NCBI GenBank assembly: GCA_041394405.1
Contig: JAWKIF010000010.1
Span: forward strand, 186,001 to 250,000
Source of the DNA: Microthrix sp041394405
GTDB taxonomy: Bacteria > Actinomycetota > Acidimicrobiia > Acidimicrobiales > Microtrichaceae
DNA length: 64,000 bases
Reading direction: 5' to 3'
Part shown: positions 50,690 through 58,558 of the stretch, one piece after another
Numbering within the stretch: position 1 is the stretch's first letter
How the letters are laid out: each line of letters begins with the position of its first letter
Position numbers and translations under genes: made by a program
The notes under the pieces: generated by a model
The model's database searches: none
Told to the model about the DNA's origin: nothing
Seen by the model: only the letters and a program-made list of their open reading frames with translations

Positions 50690-51970
50690 GTGATCGACAC
50701 CTCGGTACTGCTGGCGGACCCGGGGGCGCTGGCTCGCTTCGAGGAGCATGAGGTGGTCATCCCCCTCATGGTGCTCACCGAGTTGGAGGGGAAGCGCCAC
50801 CATCCCGAACTGGGCTGGGCTGCCCGGGCGGCCCTCCGGTTTCTGGAGGACCTCCGGATTGCCCATGCGGCCGAAGGTCGAAGCCTGACCGAGGCGCTCC
50901 CTGCGAACGACGACGGTGGCACGCTGCGGGTGGAGTTGAACCACGTGGAGGGCTCGTCGCTGCCGGAGGGCATGTGGCCCGACGTCCCCGACCATCGCAT
51001 CCTGGCGGTGGCCCGCAACCTGGCGGACAAGGGACTGGACACCGTGGTGGTCACGAAGGACCTGCCGCTGCGCCTGAAGGCGGCGATCATCGGGCTGGGC
51101 GCCGAGGAGTACCGCAACGAACAGACCGACGTTGCCTCGGTCACCGGCATGACGGCGCTGTCCACGACCAGCGCGATCGTCGACCAGCTGTACGCCAGCC
51201 GGAGGGTGGCGTTGGCCGACGTCACCGATGCGGACGTGGCGGTGAACTGCGGAGTGGTGCTCTCCGGAGAGTCGTCCTCGGCGCTGGCCCGGTTGCACCC
51301 GGACGGTCAGCTCCACCTGGTGGACGGCGATCGCTCGTTGTTCGGGGTGCACGGCCGCTCGGCCGAACAGCGGGTGGCGCTCGACCTGCTTGCGGACGAA
51401 CGGGTGGGCATCGTCAGCCTGGGCGGCCCTGCTGGCACCGGCAAGTCGGTGCTGGCGCTGGCGGCGGGCCTCGACTCGGTACTGGAGAGCGAACACCATC
51501 GCCGGGTGCTGGTCTTCCGGCCGATGTATGCCGTCGGCGGTCAGGACCTTGGCTACCTTCCCGGGGACGCCGCCGAGAAGATGAACCCCTGGGCCGCGGC
51601 CGTCAGCGACGCCCTCGAGGCCATTGCGGGCCCTGAAGTGATCGAGGAGGTGCGGGCCCGGCACCTGGTCGAGGTGCTCCCCCTCACCCACATCCGGGGC
51701 CGCACGCTTTCCGACAGCTTCGTGATCGTCGACGAGGCGCAGAACCTGGAACAGATGGTGCTGTTGACCGCCCTGTCGCGGCTGGGCGAGGGCAGCCGGG
51801 TGGTGCTGACCCACGACGCCGCTCAGCGCGACAACCTGCGAGTCGGGCGCCATGACGGCATCGCGTCGGTGGTGGCGCGGCTGTCCGGTTCCCCGCTGTT
51901 TGGACACGTGTCGTTGTCCCGCTCCGAGCGCAGCCCTATCGCTGCGTTGGTCAGCGACCTGCTGGACTGA
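50690..51970 (+). CDS. phoH2: PhoH2 (PIN-PhoH fusion) RNase/ATPase
   Basis: The PIN domain begins VIDTSVLLADPGALARFEEH and keeps its acidic residues (first Asp, Glu in LTELEGKRHH, Asp in PDHRILAVA and VVTKDLPLRLKA). The PhoH ATPase domain has LGGPAGTGKSVLALAAG (Walker A), VFRPMYAVGGQDLGYLPGD and SFVIVDEAQNLEQM (Walker B), ending GSRVVLTHD. Such proteins unwind and cut RNA. From the GTG at 50690 it has 426 residues. Homologues usually begin M-T-R-T-Y-V-L-D-T-S; here ATC-ACT-CGG-ACC-TAC precedes the GTG, so translation may really start at ATC 50675. I give the GTG as the conservative start. Confidence 0.88.
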   Translation: MIDTSVLLADPGALARFEEHEVVIPLMVLTELEGKRHHPELGWAARAALRFLEDLRIAHAAEGRSLTEALPANDDGGTLRVELNHVEGSSLPEGMWPDVPDHRILAVARNLADKGLDTVVVTKDLPLRLKAAIIGLGAEEYRNEQTDVASVTGMTALSTTSAIVDQLYASRRVALADVTDADVAVNCGVVLSGESSSALARLHPDGQLHLVDGDRSLFGVHGRSAEQRVALDLLADERVGIVSLGGPAGTGKSVLALAAGLDSVLESEHHRRVLVFRPMYAVGGQDLGYLPGDAAEKMNPWAAAVSDALEAIAGPEVIEEVRARHLVEVLPLTHIRGRTLSDSFVIVDEAQNLEQMVLLTALSRLGEGSRVVLTHDAAQRDNLRVGRHDGIASVVARLSGSPLFGHVSLSRSERSPIAALVSDLLD

Positions 51971-52838
51971 CCGCGCGTGGGCAGACCGGCGCGGCGATCG
52001 TTGCGAGGCCCTCCACCAGCGGGATCTCCTCGGCTCGGGCGATGCCGGCCCGGTTCAGGAGGGGGCCCAGCAGTCGAGCGGTGGCAACAGCGTCGTCGGC
52101 GGCCCGGTGTGCGGTGGCCGGTGGTGGCGAGCCCACGGCGCGCGCCACCTCGGCAAGCCGCAGCGGCGCCATGCCCAGCCGAGCGGCCAGGTCCAGGGTG
52201 CACAGCGGTCGGGCGAGGGCCTGCGGGAGCCTACGTCCGGCCCGAGCGAACTCGCGGGCCAGGAAGCCGGTGTCGAACCGGGCATTGTGGGCCACCAGCG
52301 TGCGGCCCTCCAGGGCCTCGGCGATGGCCTCCGCCACCTCGGAGAACCGGGGTGCATCGGCCAAGTCGGCCTGGCTGATGTGATGGATGTGCTCGGCGCC
52401 GTGGCGTCCGTCGCCCGGCCGGATGCGCCAGGTGAACGTGGGGCCGCAGTCCCCGACGCCGTCGGCGTGCACCACGGCCACCTCGATGACCCGGTCGAGC
52501 GCGGTGTCCAACCCCGTGGTCTCGGTGTCCACCACCGCGAAGGGGGCCGGGTGGCGGCGGCCAGCGGCCGGGCGACGAAGCCAGGCGACCGCAGCCCAGG
52601 TTGCCCCCAGAGCTGAGGTCGTGGCCGCAAGCGCATCCCGCTGCCGGTCGCCGGCCCCGGTTGGTGGTGCTTGGGTTCGTTCGGCCTCGTCCGCAGGGTG
52701 TTGGCGAGGCCGTCGGCGCCGGAGGGCGGCGACTGCCAGGCCGGCTGCTGACGCTGCGGCTATGACCACCACGGCGGCGCTGCGCAGCGGGCCCAGGCGG
52801 TGGTGGCGGCGGATCGGGAAGGTCGGTGGAGGTTCCAC
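51951..52838 (-). CDS. Membrane-anchored DnaQ-like 3'-5' exonuclease (DEDDh)
   Basis: The start is the GTG at 52838, seven bases after TAGGGT, giving 295 residues. A single N-terminal hydrophobic helix (SAAVVVIAAASAAGLAVAAL, ~18-37) is followed by a basic stop and linker. The exonuclease domain (~105-285) has FAVVDTETTGLD, VAHNARFDTGFLA and TAHRAADDA, giving the full DEDDh set. It is like DNA polymerase III epsilon, but the anchor argues against a polymerase subunit. It may trim DNA or RNA at the membrane. It overlaps the end of phoH2 by 20 bases, tail to tail. An ATG at 52895 is a longer alternative. Confidence 0.8.
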   Translation of the reverse strand: MEPPPTFPIRRHHRLGPLRSAAVVVIAAASAAGLAVAALRRRRPRQHPADEAERTQAPPTGAGDRQRDALAATTSALGATWAAVAWLRRPAAGRRHPAPFAVVDTETTGLDTALDRVIEVAVVHADGVGDCGPTFTWRIRPGDGRHGAEHIHHISQADLADAPRFSEVAEAIAEALEGRTLVAHNARFDTGFLAREFARAGRRLPQALARPLCTLDLAARLGMAPLRLAEVARAVGSPPPATAHRAADDAVATARLLGPLLNRAGIARAEEIPLVEGLATIAAPVCPRAVSPAGR

Positions 52839-52845
52839 GCCGCCA

Positions 52846-52851
52846 ACCCTA
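52846..52851 (-). promoter_or_regulatory. -10 box of the exonuclease gene
   Basis: TAGGGT on the minus strand is followed by seven bases (TGGCGGC) and the GTG at 52838, a leaderless arrangement. Confidence 0.5.
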
Positions 52852-52912
52852 CGGACACCGGGTGACGGCGAGACACTGACGGTCGCGCAGGTCATCCTCG
52901 CTGGCCAACCCG

Positions 52913-52958
52913 TCCCGTGAGGGTTATGGGGTCGCTGGCACCCACAACCCTCACGGGA
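52913..52958 (-). terminator. Perfect 13-bp inverted repeat after the Mg2+ transporter gene
   Basis: TCCCGTGAGGGTT (52913-52925) and AACCCTCACGGGA (52946-52958) enclose a 20-base loop. It begins 16 bp after the transporter stop, before the exonuclease promoter, so it should end transcription. The loop on the minus strand shares GTGGGTGC with the loop of the repeats at 10314 and 10376. Confidence 0.65.
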
Positions 52959-52974
52959 TGGCGCCCGGCCGCCC

Positions 52975-54240
52975 CTACACCGTCGCGATCCAACCAAAGG
53001 TGGCAAAGGCGACGACGAGTGCCACCACACCCACGAAGTCCATCGTGGCCGTCACGGTGGGGGTTCCGTACGTGTCTGGGTCCACCTCCAGGCGCCAGGC
53101 GGCCACAGTGCCGTAGTAGGCCAGCACCGACACCACCGCCAGCACCACCACGCCGCTGGTCAGGCTGCCCGCCACCATGGCCCACAGCCCCGGACTGTCC
53201 TGGCCGCTGACCCGGCCCAGGAGGTGGGCCCCCACGGCGTTGTAGAGGAAGACCGGCACCGCGAGAGCTGCGGTGGTGAGGATGTCCCGCCGCACCTCGG
53301 CGCCGGGAACGACGTCGGGCTCCACCAGCCCCAGGTGCAGCTTCGTTGCCAGGCGCGAGCTGAGGATGCCCCCGAGCGCCCCGGCGCTGGAGACGAACGC
53401 AGGTTGGAGGATGAGCAGCGCCGGCAGCAGCGCGAAGGCGCTGAGCTGCTTGGTGACCACCACCCCTGCCATGGTGGACAGGGCCGCCGCCGCCAGCAGG
53501 ATGGGGGCCGATTCCCGACAGACCTGGGCCAGCACGGGCAGCTTGGAGCGGACCGAGGCCACGAACCACGCCACCGATGCAAGGCCCAGTGCCCACCCCA
53601 GCCCGGTGGTGACCGCGCCGGGCCAGGCCAGGGCCAGGCTGGCCAGATACAGGGTGGGCACCGTGACGACATCCCCCAGCGTGGATACCGACGGTGCCAC
53701 CAGGTTGTCGAGGTCCCAGTTGCGGCGCACCCCCAGCACTGCCAGCCCCACCGTGGCCAGCAACACGATGACGCTGGCCGACAGGCCGCCCACGATCGAC
53801 ACCATCGCCAGCTGCCCCAGGTTGAGGTTGGCCTCCAACCCGAAAGCGCTGGCCACCACCGAGGCGATGGCCGCAAGCGCGAACGACAGGACGCCCGACA
53901 ACGCCAGCGAGGCGCCCACGTTCTGGCTCAGCACGGTGCCGCCCCGCAGCGTGACCGAGAAGGTGCCGGTGTGAATGGCTGTGGACAGCCGGTTGCCCAG
54001 CCCGCCCATGATGTTGCCCCGCAGGCCGATGGCCGCCGGCACGAGCGTCAGCAGGGTGGGGTAGCGCTGAAAGGTGCCCAGCACCGTGGCCAGGATCAGC
54101 CCGGCGAGAAAGCTCGAGGTGGAGTTGAACCCGAGGGCGGTCAGGCTTTGGCGCGCCGCATCGCTGGTCGGCCCGACCAGGTCGACCAGGCGTCGGCCGA
54201 CGTCCAGAGTTCGTCGGCGCAGCTCTCGTTGGGAGGGCAC
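52975..54240 (-). CDS. Duplicated MgtE/SLC41-type divalent cation transporter
   Basis: A 421-residue membrane protein from the GTG at 54240. Two MgtE transmembrane units occur in one chain. The first has LVPAAIGLRGNIMGGLGNRL with STAIHTG and DNLVAPSVSTLGDVVTVP; the second has LLILQPAFVSSAGALGGILS with SRLATKLHLG and DTYGTPTVTATMDFVGV. About ten hydrophobic helices are present. Bacterial MgtE has one such unit plus cytosolic N and CBS domains and dimerises; here both halves are fused and the regulatory domains are missing, as in animal SLC41 proteins. Mg2+ is the likely ion. The true start is uncertain because the frame is open into the ParA gene. Confidence 0.8.
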   Translation of the reverse strand: MPSQRELRRRTLDVGRRLVDLVGPTSDAARQSLTALGFNSTSSFLAGLILATVLGTFQRYPTLLTLVPAAIGLRGNIMGGLGNRLSTAIHTGTFSVTLRGGTVLSQNVGASLALSGVLSFALAAIASVVASAFGLEANLNLGQLAMVSIVGGLSASVIVLLATVGLAVLGVRRNWDLDNLVAPSVSTLGDVVTVPTLYLASLALAWPGAVTTGLGWALGLASVAWFVASVRSKLPVLAQVCRESAPILLAAAALSTMAGVVVTKQLSAFALLPALLILQPAFVSSAGALGGILSSRLATKLHLGLVEPDVVPGAEVRRDILTTAALAVPVFLYNAVGAHLLGRVSGQDSPGLWAMVAGSLTSGVVVLAVVSVLAYYGTVAAWRLEVDPDTYGTPTVTATMDFVGVVALVVAFATFGWIATV

Positions 54241-54317
54241 GGGTCCGCCATGGGGGGGTCCTCGTGGGATCGGCCCGAGGGGTTCGGGGCGTGGATCGAG
54301 TGTACGCCGCCGGGCGC

Positions 54318-55064
54318 TCAGTTCAGGTCGAGACGCTCCGCGGCCTCGGCCCACAGGCGTCGGTAGCGGCGGCTGGCCAACGAGCCCGGAGAGGACAGCA
54401 CGGTCAGCGTGCGCTCGCCCCCCAAACGTTCCACGGCGCTCGAGGTGGGAATGGAGGTGGACAGAAACGTGGGGTCGGTGGCCCGGTATTCGGCAAAGAG
54501 GTGACGCTGGGACACCTTGCGCTCATCCAGCAGCGAGAAGAAGGCGGCCATCGGCAGATTGGTGGAGCGCTCGGCGACGAAGTTCTGCAGCTGGGCGAGG
54601 GTGCGGATGGCCAGCGGGGTCGGCTCCACCGGCACCAGCATCAGGTCGGCCAGCTCGATGAGGTTCTCCAGCACCAACGTCAGCCCGGGGGGAGTGTCGA
54701 CCACCACCAGGTCGTAGGCGTCGGCCAGCCGGTCCAGCGACTTGCTCAGCACCCGGGCGGGGTGTCGTTTCTCGGCCATCTGCAGATCGAGCATGCGCAG
54801 CGTGAGGTCGGCGGGGAGCACCGAGAGCCCGGGGACGGGGGTACGGCGCGCCAGGCGCGTCACGTCGCGTCGGCCCCGCAGCACGGTGCGGGCGGCCTGG
54901 ACCGGCTCGGGGTCGACACCCACCGACCAGGTGGCTGCGGCCTGCGGGTCGAGATCCCAGAGGACGGTCCGCAGCCCGGTCCCGGCGGCGACGCCCGCAA
55001 GGTTGACCGCGGTGGAGGTCTTGCCCACCCCACCCTTCATCGACGCTAACGCCAGAACCTTCAC
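54318..55064 (-). CDS. ParA/MinD-family ATPase (orphan)
   Basis: A 248-residue P-loop ATPase starting at GTG, seven bases after TAGTGT. It has the deviant Walker A ASMKGGVGKTSTAVNLA (signature Lys 10, catalytic Lys 15), LWDLDPQAAATW as Walker A' and YDLVVVDTPPGL as Walker B. FAEYRATDPTFLSTSIPTS and IELADLMLVPVEPTPLAIRT match the SpoOJ/ParA type. No ParB gene or parS-like site is next to it, so this may be a cargo-positioning ATPase rather than the chromosomal ParA. The transporter gene follows on the same strand, starting 77 bp downstream. Confidence 0.85.
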   Translation of the reverse strand: MKVLALASMKGGVGKTSTAVNLAGVAAGTGLRTVLWDLDPQAAATWSVGVDPEPVQAARTVLRGRRDVTRLARRTPVPGLSVLPADLTLRMLDLQMAEKRHPARVLSKSLDRLADAYDLVVVDTPPGLTLVLENLIELADLMLVPVEPTPLAIRTLAQLQNFVAERSTNLPMAAFFSLLDERKVSQRHLFAEYRATDPTFLSTSIPTSSAVERLGGERTLTVLSSPGSLASRRYRRLWAEAAERLDLN

Positions 55065-55071
55065 CGTGCCG

Positions 55072-55077
55072 ACACTA
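55072..55077 (-). promoter_or_regulatory. -10 box of the ParA-family gene
   Basis: TAGTGT on the minus strand is followed by seven bases and then the GTG at 55064. Confidence 0.5.
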
Positions 55078-55244
55078 CTGGGGCGCGACCTGAGTCCCGA
55101 GGGCGTCTCCTACCGTGGCCCCATGAGCACCAGGGGGCGGAGACGGCGCCCCGAAGGGGTGCGTGCTTCCATTCGGGTGCCAACTGGCTGGTGCCGGACC
55201 CGGCCACTTCGAGTTCTACCCGGCCTGGGGCGGGCGGGCGGCCG

Positions 55245-55646
55245 CTACGCGCCGAGGACGCCGAGTCCGACCTCCCTGGCCGCCCGCGCTTGGCGCAGGT
55301 CGAAGGTGAGCACGGTCGTAGCACTTCCGGCGCGCATCGCTGCACCGAGATGGATTGCATCGAGAGAACGACACAGCGTCTGTTCAGCGATCCTTGCTGC
55401 CGCATTCATCGTGGTTGGGTCCAGGCTGACGAGGGCGAACGCGTCGAGGTCCGACGACAGCGCTTGCCGCTGGGCGTCCAAGGCTTCTCCATCAAGGAGC
55501 CGGGCCAGGTTGCGACGTACCTCCACCTCGGCGAGGCGGGAGGTGACCAACACGGGGTCGTCATTCATGAGATCGACCGCCACCCCGGAATCATGCTCGT
55601 CGATGTACCGCTTCAACAGCGCGCTGGAATCCACGTAGAGGGTCAT
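55245..55646 (-). CDS. VapC-type PIN-domain toxin
   Basis: A 133-residue PIN protein. It has TLYVDSSALLKRYIDEHDS (first Asp), TSRLAEVEVRRNLARL (Glu), RSLDAIHLGAAM (third Asp) and VLTFDLRQARAAREVG (fourth Asp), so the acidic site for RNA cleavage is complete. Its start overlaps the antitoxin stop by four bases. The pair looks like a type II toxin-antitoxin module; targets of VapC toxins are usually tRNA or rRNA. The region is less GC-rich than the flanks, consistent with acquisition. Confidence 0.9.
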   Translation of the reverse strand: MTLYVDSSALLKRYIDEHDSGVAVDLMNDDPVLVTSRLAEVEVRRNLARLLDGEALDAQRQALSSDLDAFALVSLDPTTMNAAARIAEQTLCRSLDAIHLGAAMRAGSATTVLTFDLRQARAAREVGLGVLGA

Positions 55647-55897
55647 CCGCGGTCTTCGGCCAGCACGTCGAGCGATGAGCGATCGCTTCTTGCCGGCGAT
55701 GCGGGTGGGAGGCGAGACCGCCTCGGAGCCTCAATCCAACCTTCGGCGATGCCCCGGTCGATTCCGTTGTCGGCCACGTAGGCGCTCAGCCGAACGATCG
55801 GGCGCCCGTGGTCGGTGACCACGATGTCCTGACCTGCGATCGCCTGCTTGAGGTAGGCGGACAGGTTGGTCTTGAGGTCCCTCACGCCGACGTTCAT
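55643..55897 (-). CDS. Phd/YefM-type antitoxin of the VapC toxin
   Basis: An 84-residue protein with VGVRDLKTNLSAYLKQAIAG and IVVTDHGRPIVRLSAY, the Phd/YefM DNA-binding fold. A toxin-binding acidic tail (SRLPPASPARSDRSSL) follows. It should hold the toxin inactive and repress the operon. A TAATGT -10 box lies six bases before the ATG (55909-55904 on this strand), so expression is probably leaderless. The promoter has the AT-rich stretch expected for autoregulation. Confidence 0.9.
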   Translation of the reverse strand: MNVGVRDLKTNLSAYLKQAIAGQDIVVTDHGRPIVRLSAYVADNGIDRGIAEGWIEAPRRSRLPPASPARSDRSSLDVLAEDRG

Positions 55898-55903
55898 GCG
55901 ACT

Positions 55904-55909
55904 ACATTA
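55904..55909 (-). promoter_or_regulatory. -10 box of the toxin-antitoxin operon
   Basis: TAATGT on the minus strand is followed by six bases and ATG at 55897. The stretch at 55900-55920 is the most AT-rich part of the area. Confidence 0.5.
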
Positions 55910-55948
55910 TCAACCTTTTGTGGTCGCGACGGCCCTCCAGGTGAGGGC

Positions 55949-57532
55949 TCAGCGAGCCAGTTCGTTGACCAAGGGGCCGCCGGTGTGGCGCAACCGCCAG
56001 GACAGGGTCTCCCGGGTGGCGGCAAGGAGGGCGGGGGCGGCAGCCGGGTCGTCGGCCCGATCGGTGTGGCAGGTGGGGTCGGCGTCCAGGTCGAATGCCA
56101 GCGGTGGCATGATCGGCGCGCCGGAGAAGGTGACGGTCAGCCAGTGTTCGTCCCGCCGGGCCACGAGCGAGCAGGCATCCAGCCCAAGGCCCAGGGCCGT
56201 CTCCGGCAGTCGGTTCACCGGATCCCGGAAGTCCCACTCCCAGTGCGCGGCATCGCGCCAGTGGTCGGGCGGGCTTCCCAGCAGGAACCCCAGCAGCGAG
56301 CGCCCGTCAGGAGCCTCGTGGGGGCCGGACGCCACCGCCTCCATCACGGTGGGCAGAAGATCCACGTGTTCGGTGAACTGCTGCACCGGAACCGTGGCCG
56401 CGTCGGCCTGTCCGGCGGGCAAGGGCGATTCGGTGGCTGCGCGTCGTTGTGCGGCCGGCCACCGCATCACCAGCGGCACGTGGTAGCTCTCGGGAAACCA
56501 GCCCAGCTTGTGACGCAGCCAATGGTCGCCCAGTTGCTCGCCGTGGTCGGAGGTGACGATCACCAGGGTGTCGTCGTGCTGGCCGTCCTCGCTCAGGGCG
56601 CCGAGCAGGCGACCGAATTGGTGATCGACCTCCGCCACCATGGAGGCGTAGGTGGCACGCCAAGCGGCGTTGCCCCACCCGCCGGGCTCGGTCAGCTCGG
56701 GGATCGACAGAAACGCCCCCAGCAACGGGTGGAGTGCCGCCTCCTCGGCCGGGTCCGATCGGCGGTTGGGCCGCCCCACATCGTCGGGGCTGACGTAGCC
56801 GAACCACTCTTCGGGCACGGTGAAAGGAGGATGCGGTTGGAGGTAGGTGAGGTGGACGAACCACGGTTCGCGACGCCCCCGCACGTAGTCGATGGCGGCC
56901 TCGGTGAGGTGGGCTGCGGGCGAGAGTTCGGCGGGATACGGCGCCGGAGCTGTGGCCAGCGCCGAGTCCGGGTCGGAGCGGTCGCCCATGCCGTAGGCGT
57001 CCCACACGTCGTAGAAGTGACGGCCTCGGTCGGCCAGCCACTCCAGCCAGGTGGCGGCGGCGGTGTTGACCAGCACGCCCTCGTCATGGCCGGTGGCCGC
57101 ACCGGCGCGGAACCCCGGCATGGGCTCCTCCCAGCTGGTCAGGCGCGGGTCGCCTGCGGGCAGGAGGCGGGGATCAAGGGTGGTGTCGGTGTAGCCGAAC
57201 AGGACGGGGCTGTATCCCGCCTCGATCATCAGGCCCGGGAGCGTCGGCAGCGACGCGTCAAGGGGGGTGCCGTTGTTGATGGCCCGGTGGCCCATTTGGT
57301 AGCGGCCGGTCAGCATGGAGGTGCGGCTGGGTCCGCACGGCGCCGTCGCCGAGTGATGGCAAGCGAAGGCCCTGCCCTCGGCCGCCACGCGGTCGACGTT
57401 CGGGGTGATCGGGTGCGGGCAACCCAGGGCGCCCAGGTGGTCGGCCCTCCACTGGTCGAAGGTCACCAGCAAGACGTTGGGCCGACGAGGCTCGTCGCTG
57501 GCGGTGCGGCTCGGCTGATGGCGCTCGCTCAC
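55949..57532 (-). CDS. Type I sulfatase (formylglycine-dependent)
   Basis: A 527-residue member of the sulfatase/alkaline phosphatase superfamily. It has PNVLLVTFDQWRADHLG with the first metal Asp, APCGPSRTSMLTGRY, whose C-x-P-S-R is the formylglycine modification motif, and TLVIVTSDHGEQLGDHW with the second metal pair. There is no signal peptide, so the enzyme should be cytosolic. Closest in style are phosphonate monoester hydrolases and choline-sulfatases with the CxPSR motif. Formylglycine generation needs an FGE not in this window. TAGGGT lies six bases before its GTG. The organism also has a sulfotransferase at 9.4 kb. Confidence 0.88.
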   Translation of the reverse strand: MSERHQPSRTASDEPRRPNVLLVTFDQWRADHLGALGCPHPITPNVDRVAAEGRAFACHHSATAPCGPSRTSMLTGRYQMGHRAINNGTPLDASLPTLPGLMIEAGYSPVLFGYTDTTLDPRLLPAGDPRLTSWEEPMPGFRAGAATGHDEGVLVNTAAATWLEWLADRGRHFYDVWDAYGMGDRSDPDSALATAPAPYPAELSPAAHLTEAAIDYVRGRREPWFVHLTYLQPHPPFTVPEEWFGYVSPDDVGRPNRRSDPAEEAALHPLLGAFLSIPELTEPGGWGNAAWRATYASMVAEVDHQFGRLLGALSEDGQHDDTLVIVTSDHGEQLGDHWLRHKLGWFPESYHVPLVMRWPAAQRRAATESPLPAGQADAATVPVQQFTEHVDLLPTVMEAVASGPHEAPDGRSLLGFLLGSPPDHWRDAAHWEWDFRDPVNRLPETALGLGLDACSLVARRDEHWLTVTFSGAPIMPPLAFDLDADPTCHTDRADDPAAAPALLAATRETLSWRLRHTGGPLVNELAR

Positions 57533-57538
57533 CGGGTC

Positions 57539-57544
57539 ACCCTA
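57539..57544 (-). promoter_or_regulatory. -10 box of the sulfatase gene
   Basis: TAGGGT on the minus strand is followed by six bases (GACCCG) and GTG at 57532. It lies back to back with a TACCCT box for the opposite gene (57579-57584). Confidence 0.5.
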
Positions 57545-57651
57545 CCGAGCCACCTCGCCCGGGCTCCGCCCCGGTCGGTACCCTGCCCCCGCACGGGATG
57601 GTCCCCGCGTCGCAACCGGCGCTGGGCAACGGAGGGTGGCGAGGAGACACG

Positions 57652-58557
57652 GTGACGCATTCAGGGACGGACGAACCGACGCTGCCGACCTGGGAGGAGA
57701 TGGGCGGCGGGGTGATCGACACCATGCTGGACCTTCCCTTCGCCGACAAGCGCGAGGTGTATGCGTTTCTACGCTCTCAGCTGCGAGACTCCGAGAGTCT
57801 GGAGGACTTCGACTTCCCGGTGGAATACATGTTCAAGGGAGTTCCCGATGCCCTGGTGGAGGGCCAGGACCCCGTGGTCGCCACGCTCGAGGCCATGGAT
57901 CGCTTCGGCATCCACTACGGCCTGGTCGGTATGGGCGGCGACCACCAACAGCGTGCGCTGAGGGACCATCCCGATCGATTCCTGGCCTCGATGTCGGCGG
58001 ATGCGAACGAGGGCATGGACGCAGTTCGCAGGATCCGTCGGGCTGTCCACGAATTCGACCTGCGGGCGGTGGTGACCTTCCCGGCCGGCACCGATCCCCA
58101 GGTGCCCATCGACGGCGCCCGCTGGTATCCCATCTACGCAACCTGCGCCGAGCTGGGCTTGCCGGTGTTCATCTGTGCCGGCGTGCCAGGGCCCAGGGTG
58201 CCGATGCTGGCCCAGCACGTGGAGCTGCTCGACACGGTTTGTTATGACTTCCCCGAGCTGACCATCGTCACCCGCCACGGCTGCGAGCCGTGGGAGGCGC
58301 TTGCGGTGAAGCTGATGATCAAGTGGCCCAACCTGCACTACTCCACCTCCGCCTTCGCCCCGAAGTACTACCCCCAGGCCATCGTCGACTACGCCAACAC
58401 CCGGGGAGCAGAGAAGGTGCTCTACGCCGGCTACTACCCCATGGGGCTGTCGCTGGAGCGCATCTTCGCCGAGCTGCCCCAGGTGGGATTCAACGCCGAC
58501 GTGTGGCCGAAGTTCCTCCGAGGGAACGCCGCTCGCATCCTGGGCGTCGACTCGTAG
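57652..58557 (+). CDS. Amidohydrolase-2 family protein with atypical metal site
   Basis: The GTG at 57652 has GAGGAG five bases upstream; the upstream ATG at 57598 would add 18 residues. The 301-residue TIM-barrel protein has GIHYGLVGMGGDHQQRAL, TRHGCEPW (a conserved His) and FAPKYYPQAIVDYANTRG. The C-terminal end has VLYAGYYPMGLSLERIF where the family normally has a GSDyP Asp. The N-terminal H-x-H pair is also missing (start VIDTMLDLP). It may be a catalytically altered hydrolase/decarboxylase of COG2159 or a non-metal variant. It diverges from the sulfatase gene. Confidence 0.75.
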   Translation: MTHSGTDEPTLPTWEEMGGGVIDTMLDLPFADKREVYAFLRSQLRDSESLEDFDFPVEYMFKGVPDALVEGQDPVVATLEAMDRFGIHYGLVGMGGDHQQRALRDHPDRFLASMSADANEGMDAVRRIRRAVHEFDLRAVVTFPAGTDPQVPIDGARWYPIYATCAELGLPVFICAGVPGPRVPMLAQHVELLDTVCYDFPELTIVTRHGCEPWEALAVKLMIKWPNLHYSTSAFAPKYYPQAIVDYANTRGAEKVLYAGYYPMGLSLERIFAELPQVGFNADVWPKFLRGNAARILGVDS

Positions 58558-58558
58558 T

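Noticed and set aside
54318..55064. Chromosome-partition locus with rsmG as origin marker
   Set aside because: The ParA-type gene has no ParB or parS neighbour and lies 12 kb from rsmG, so no origin is inferred.
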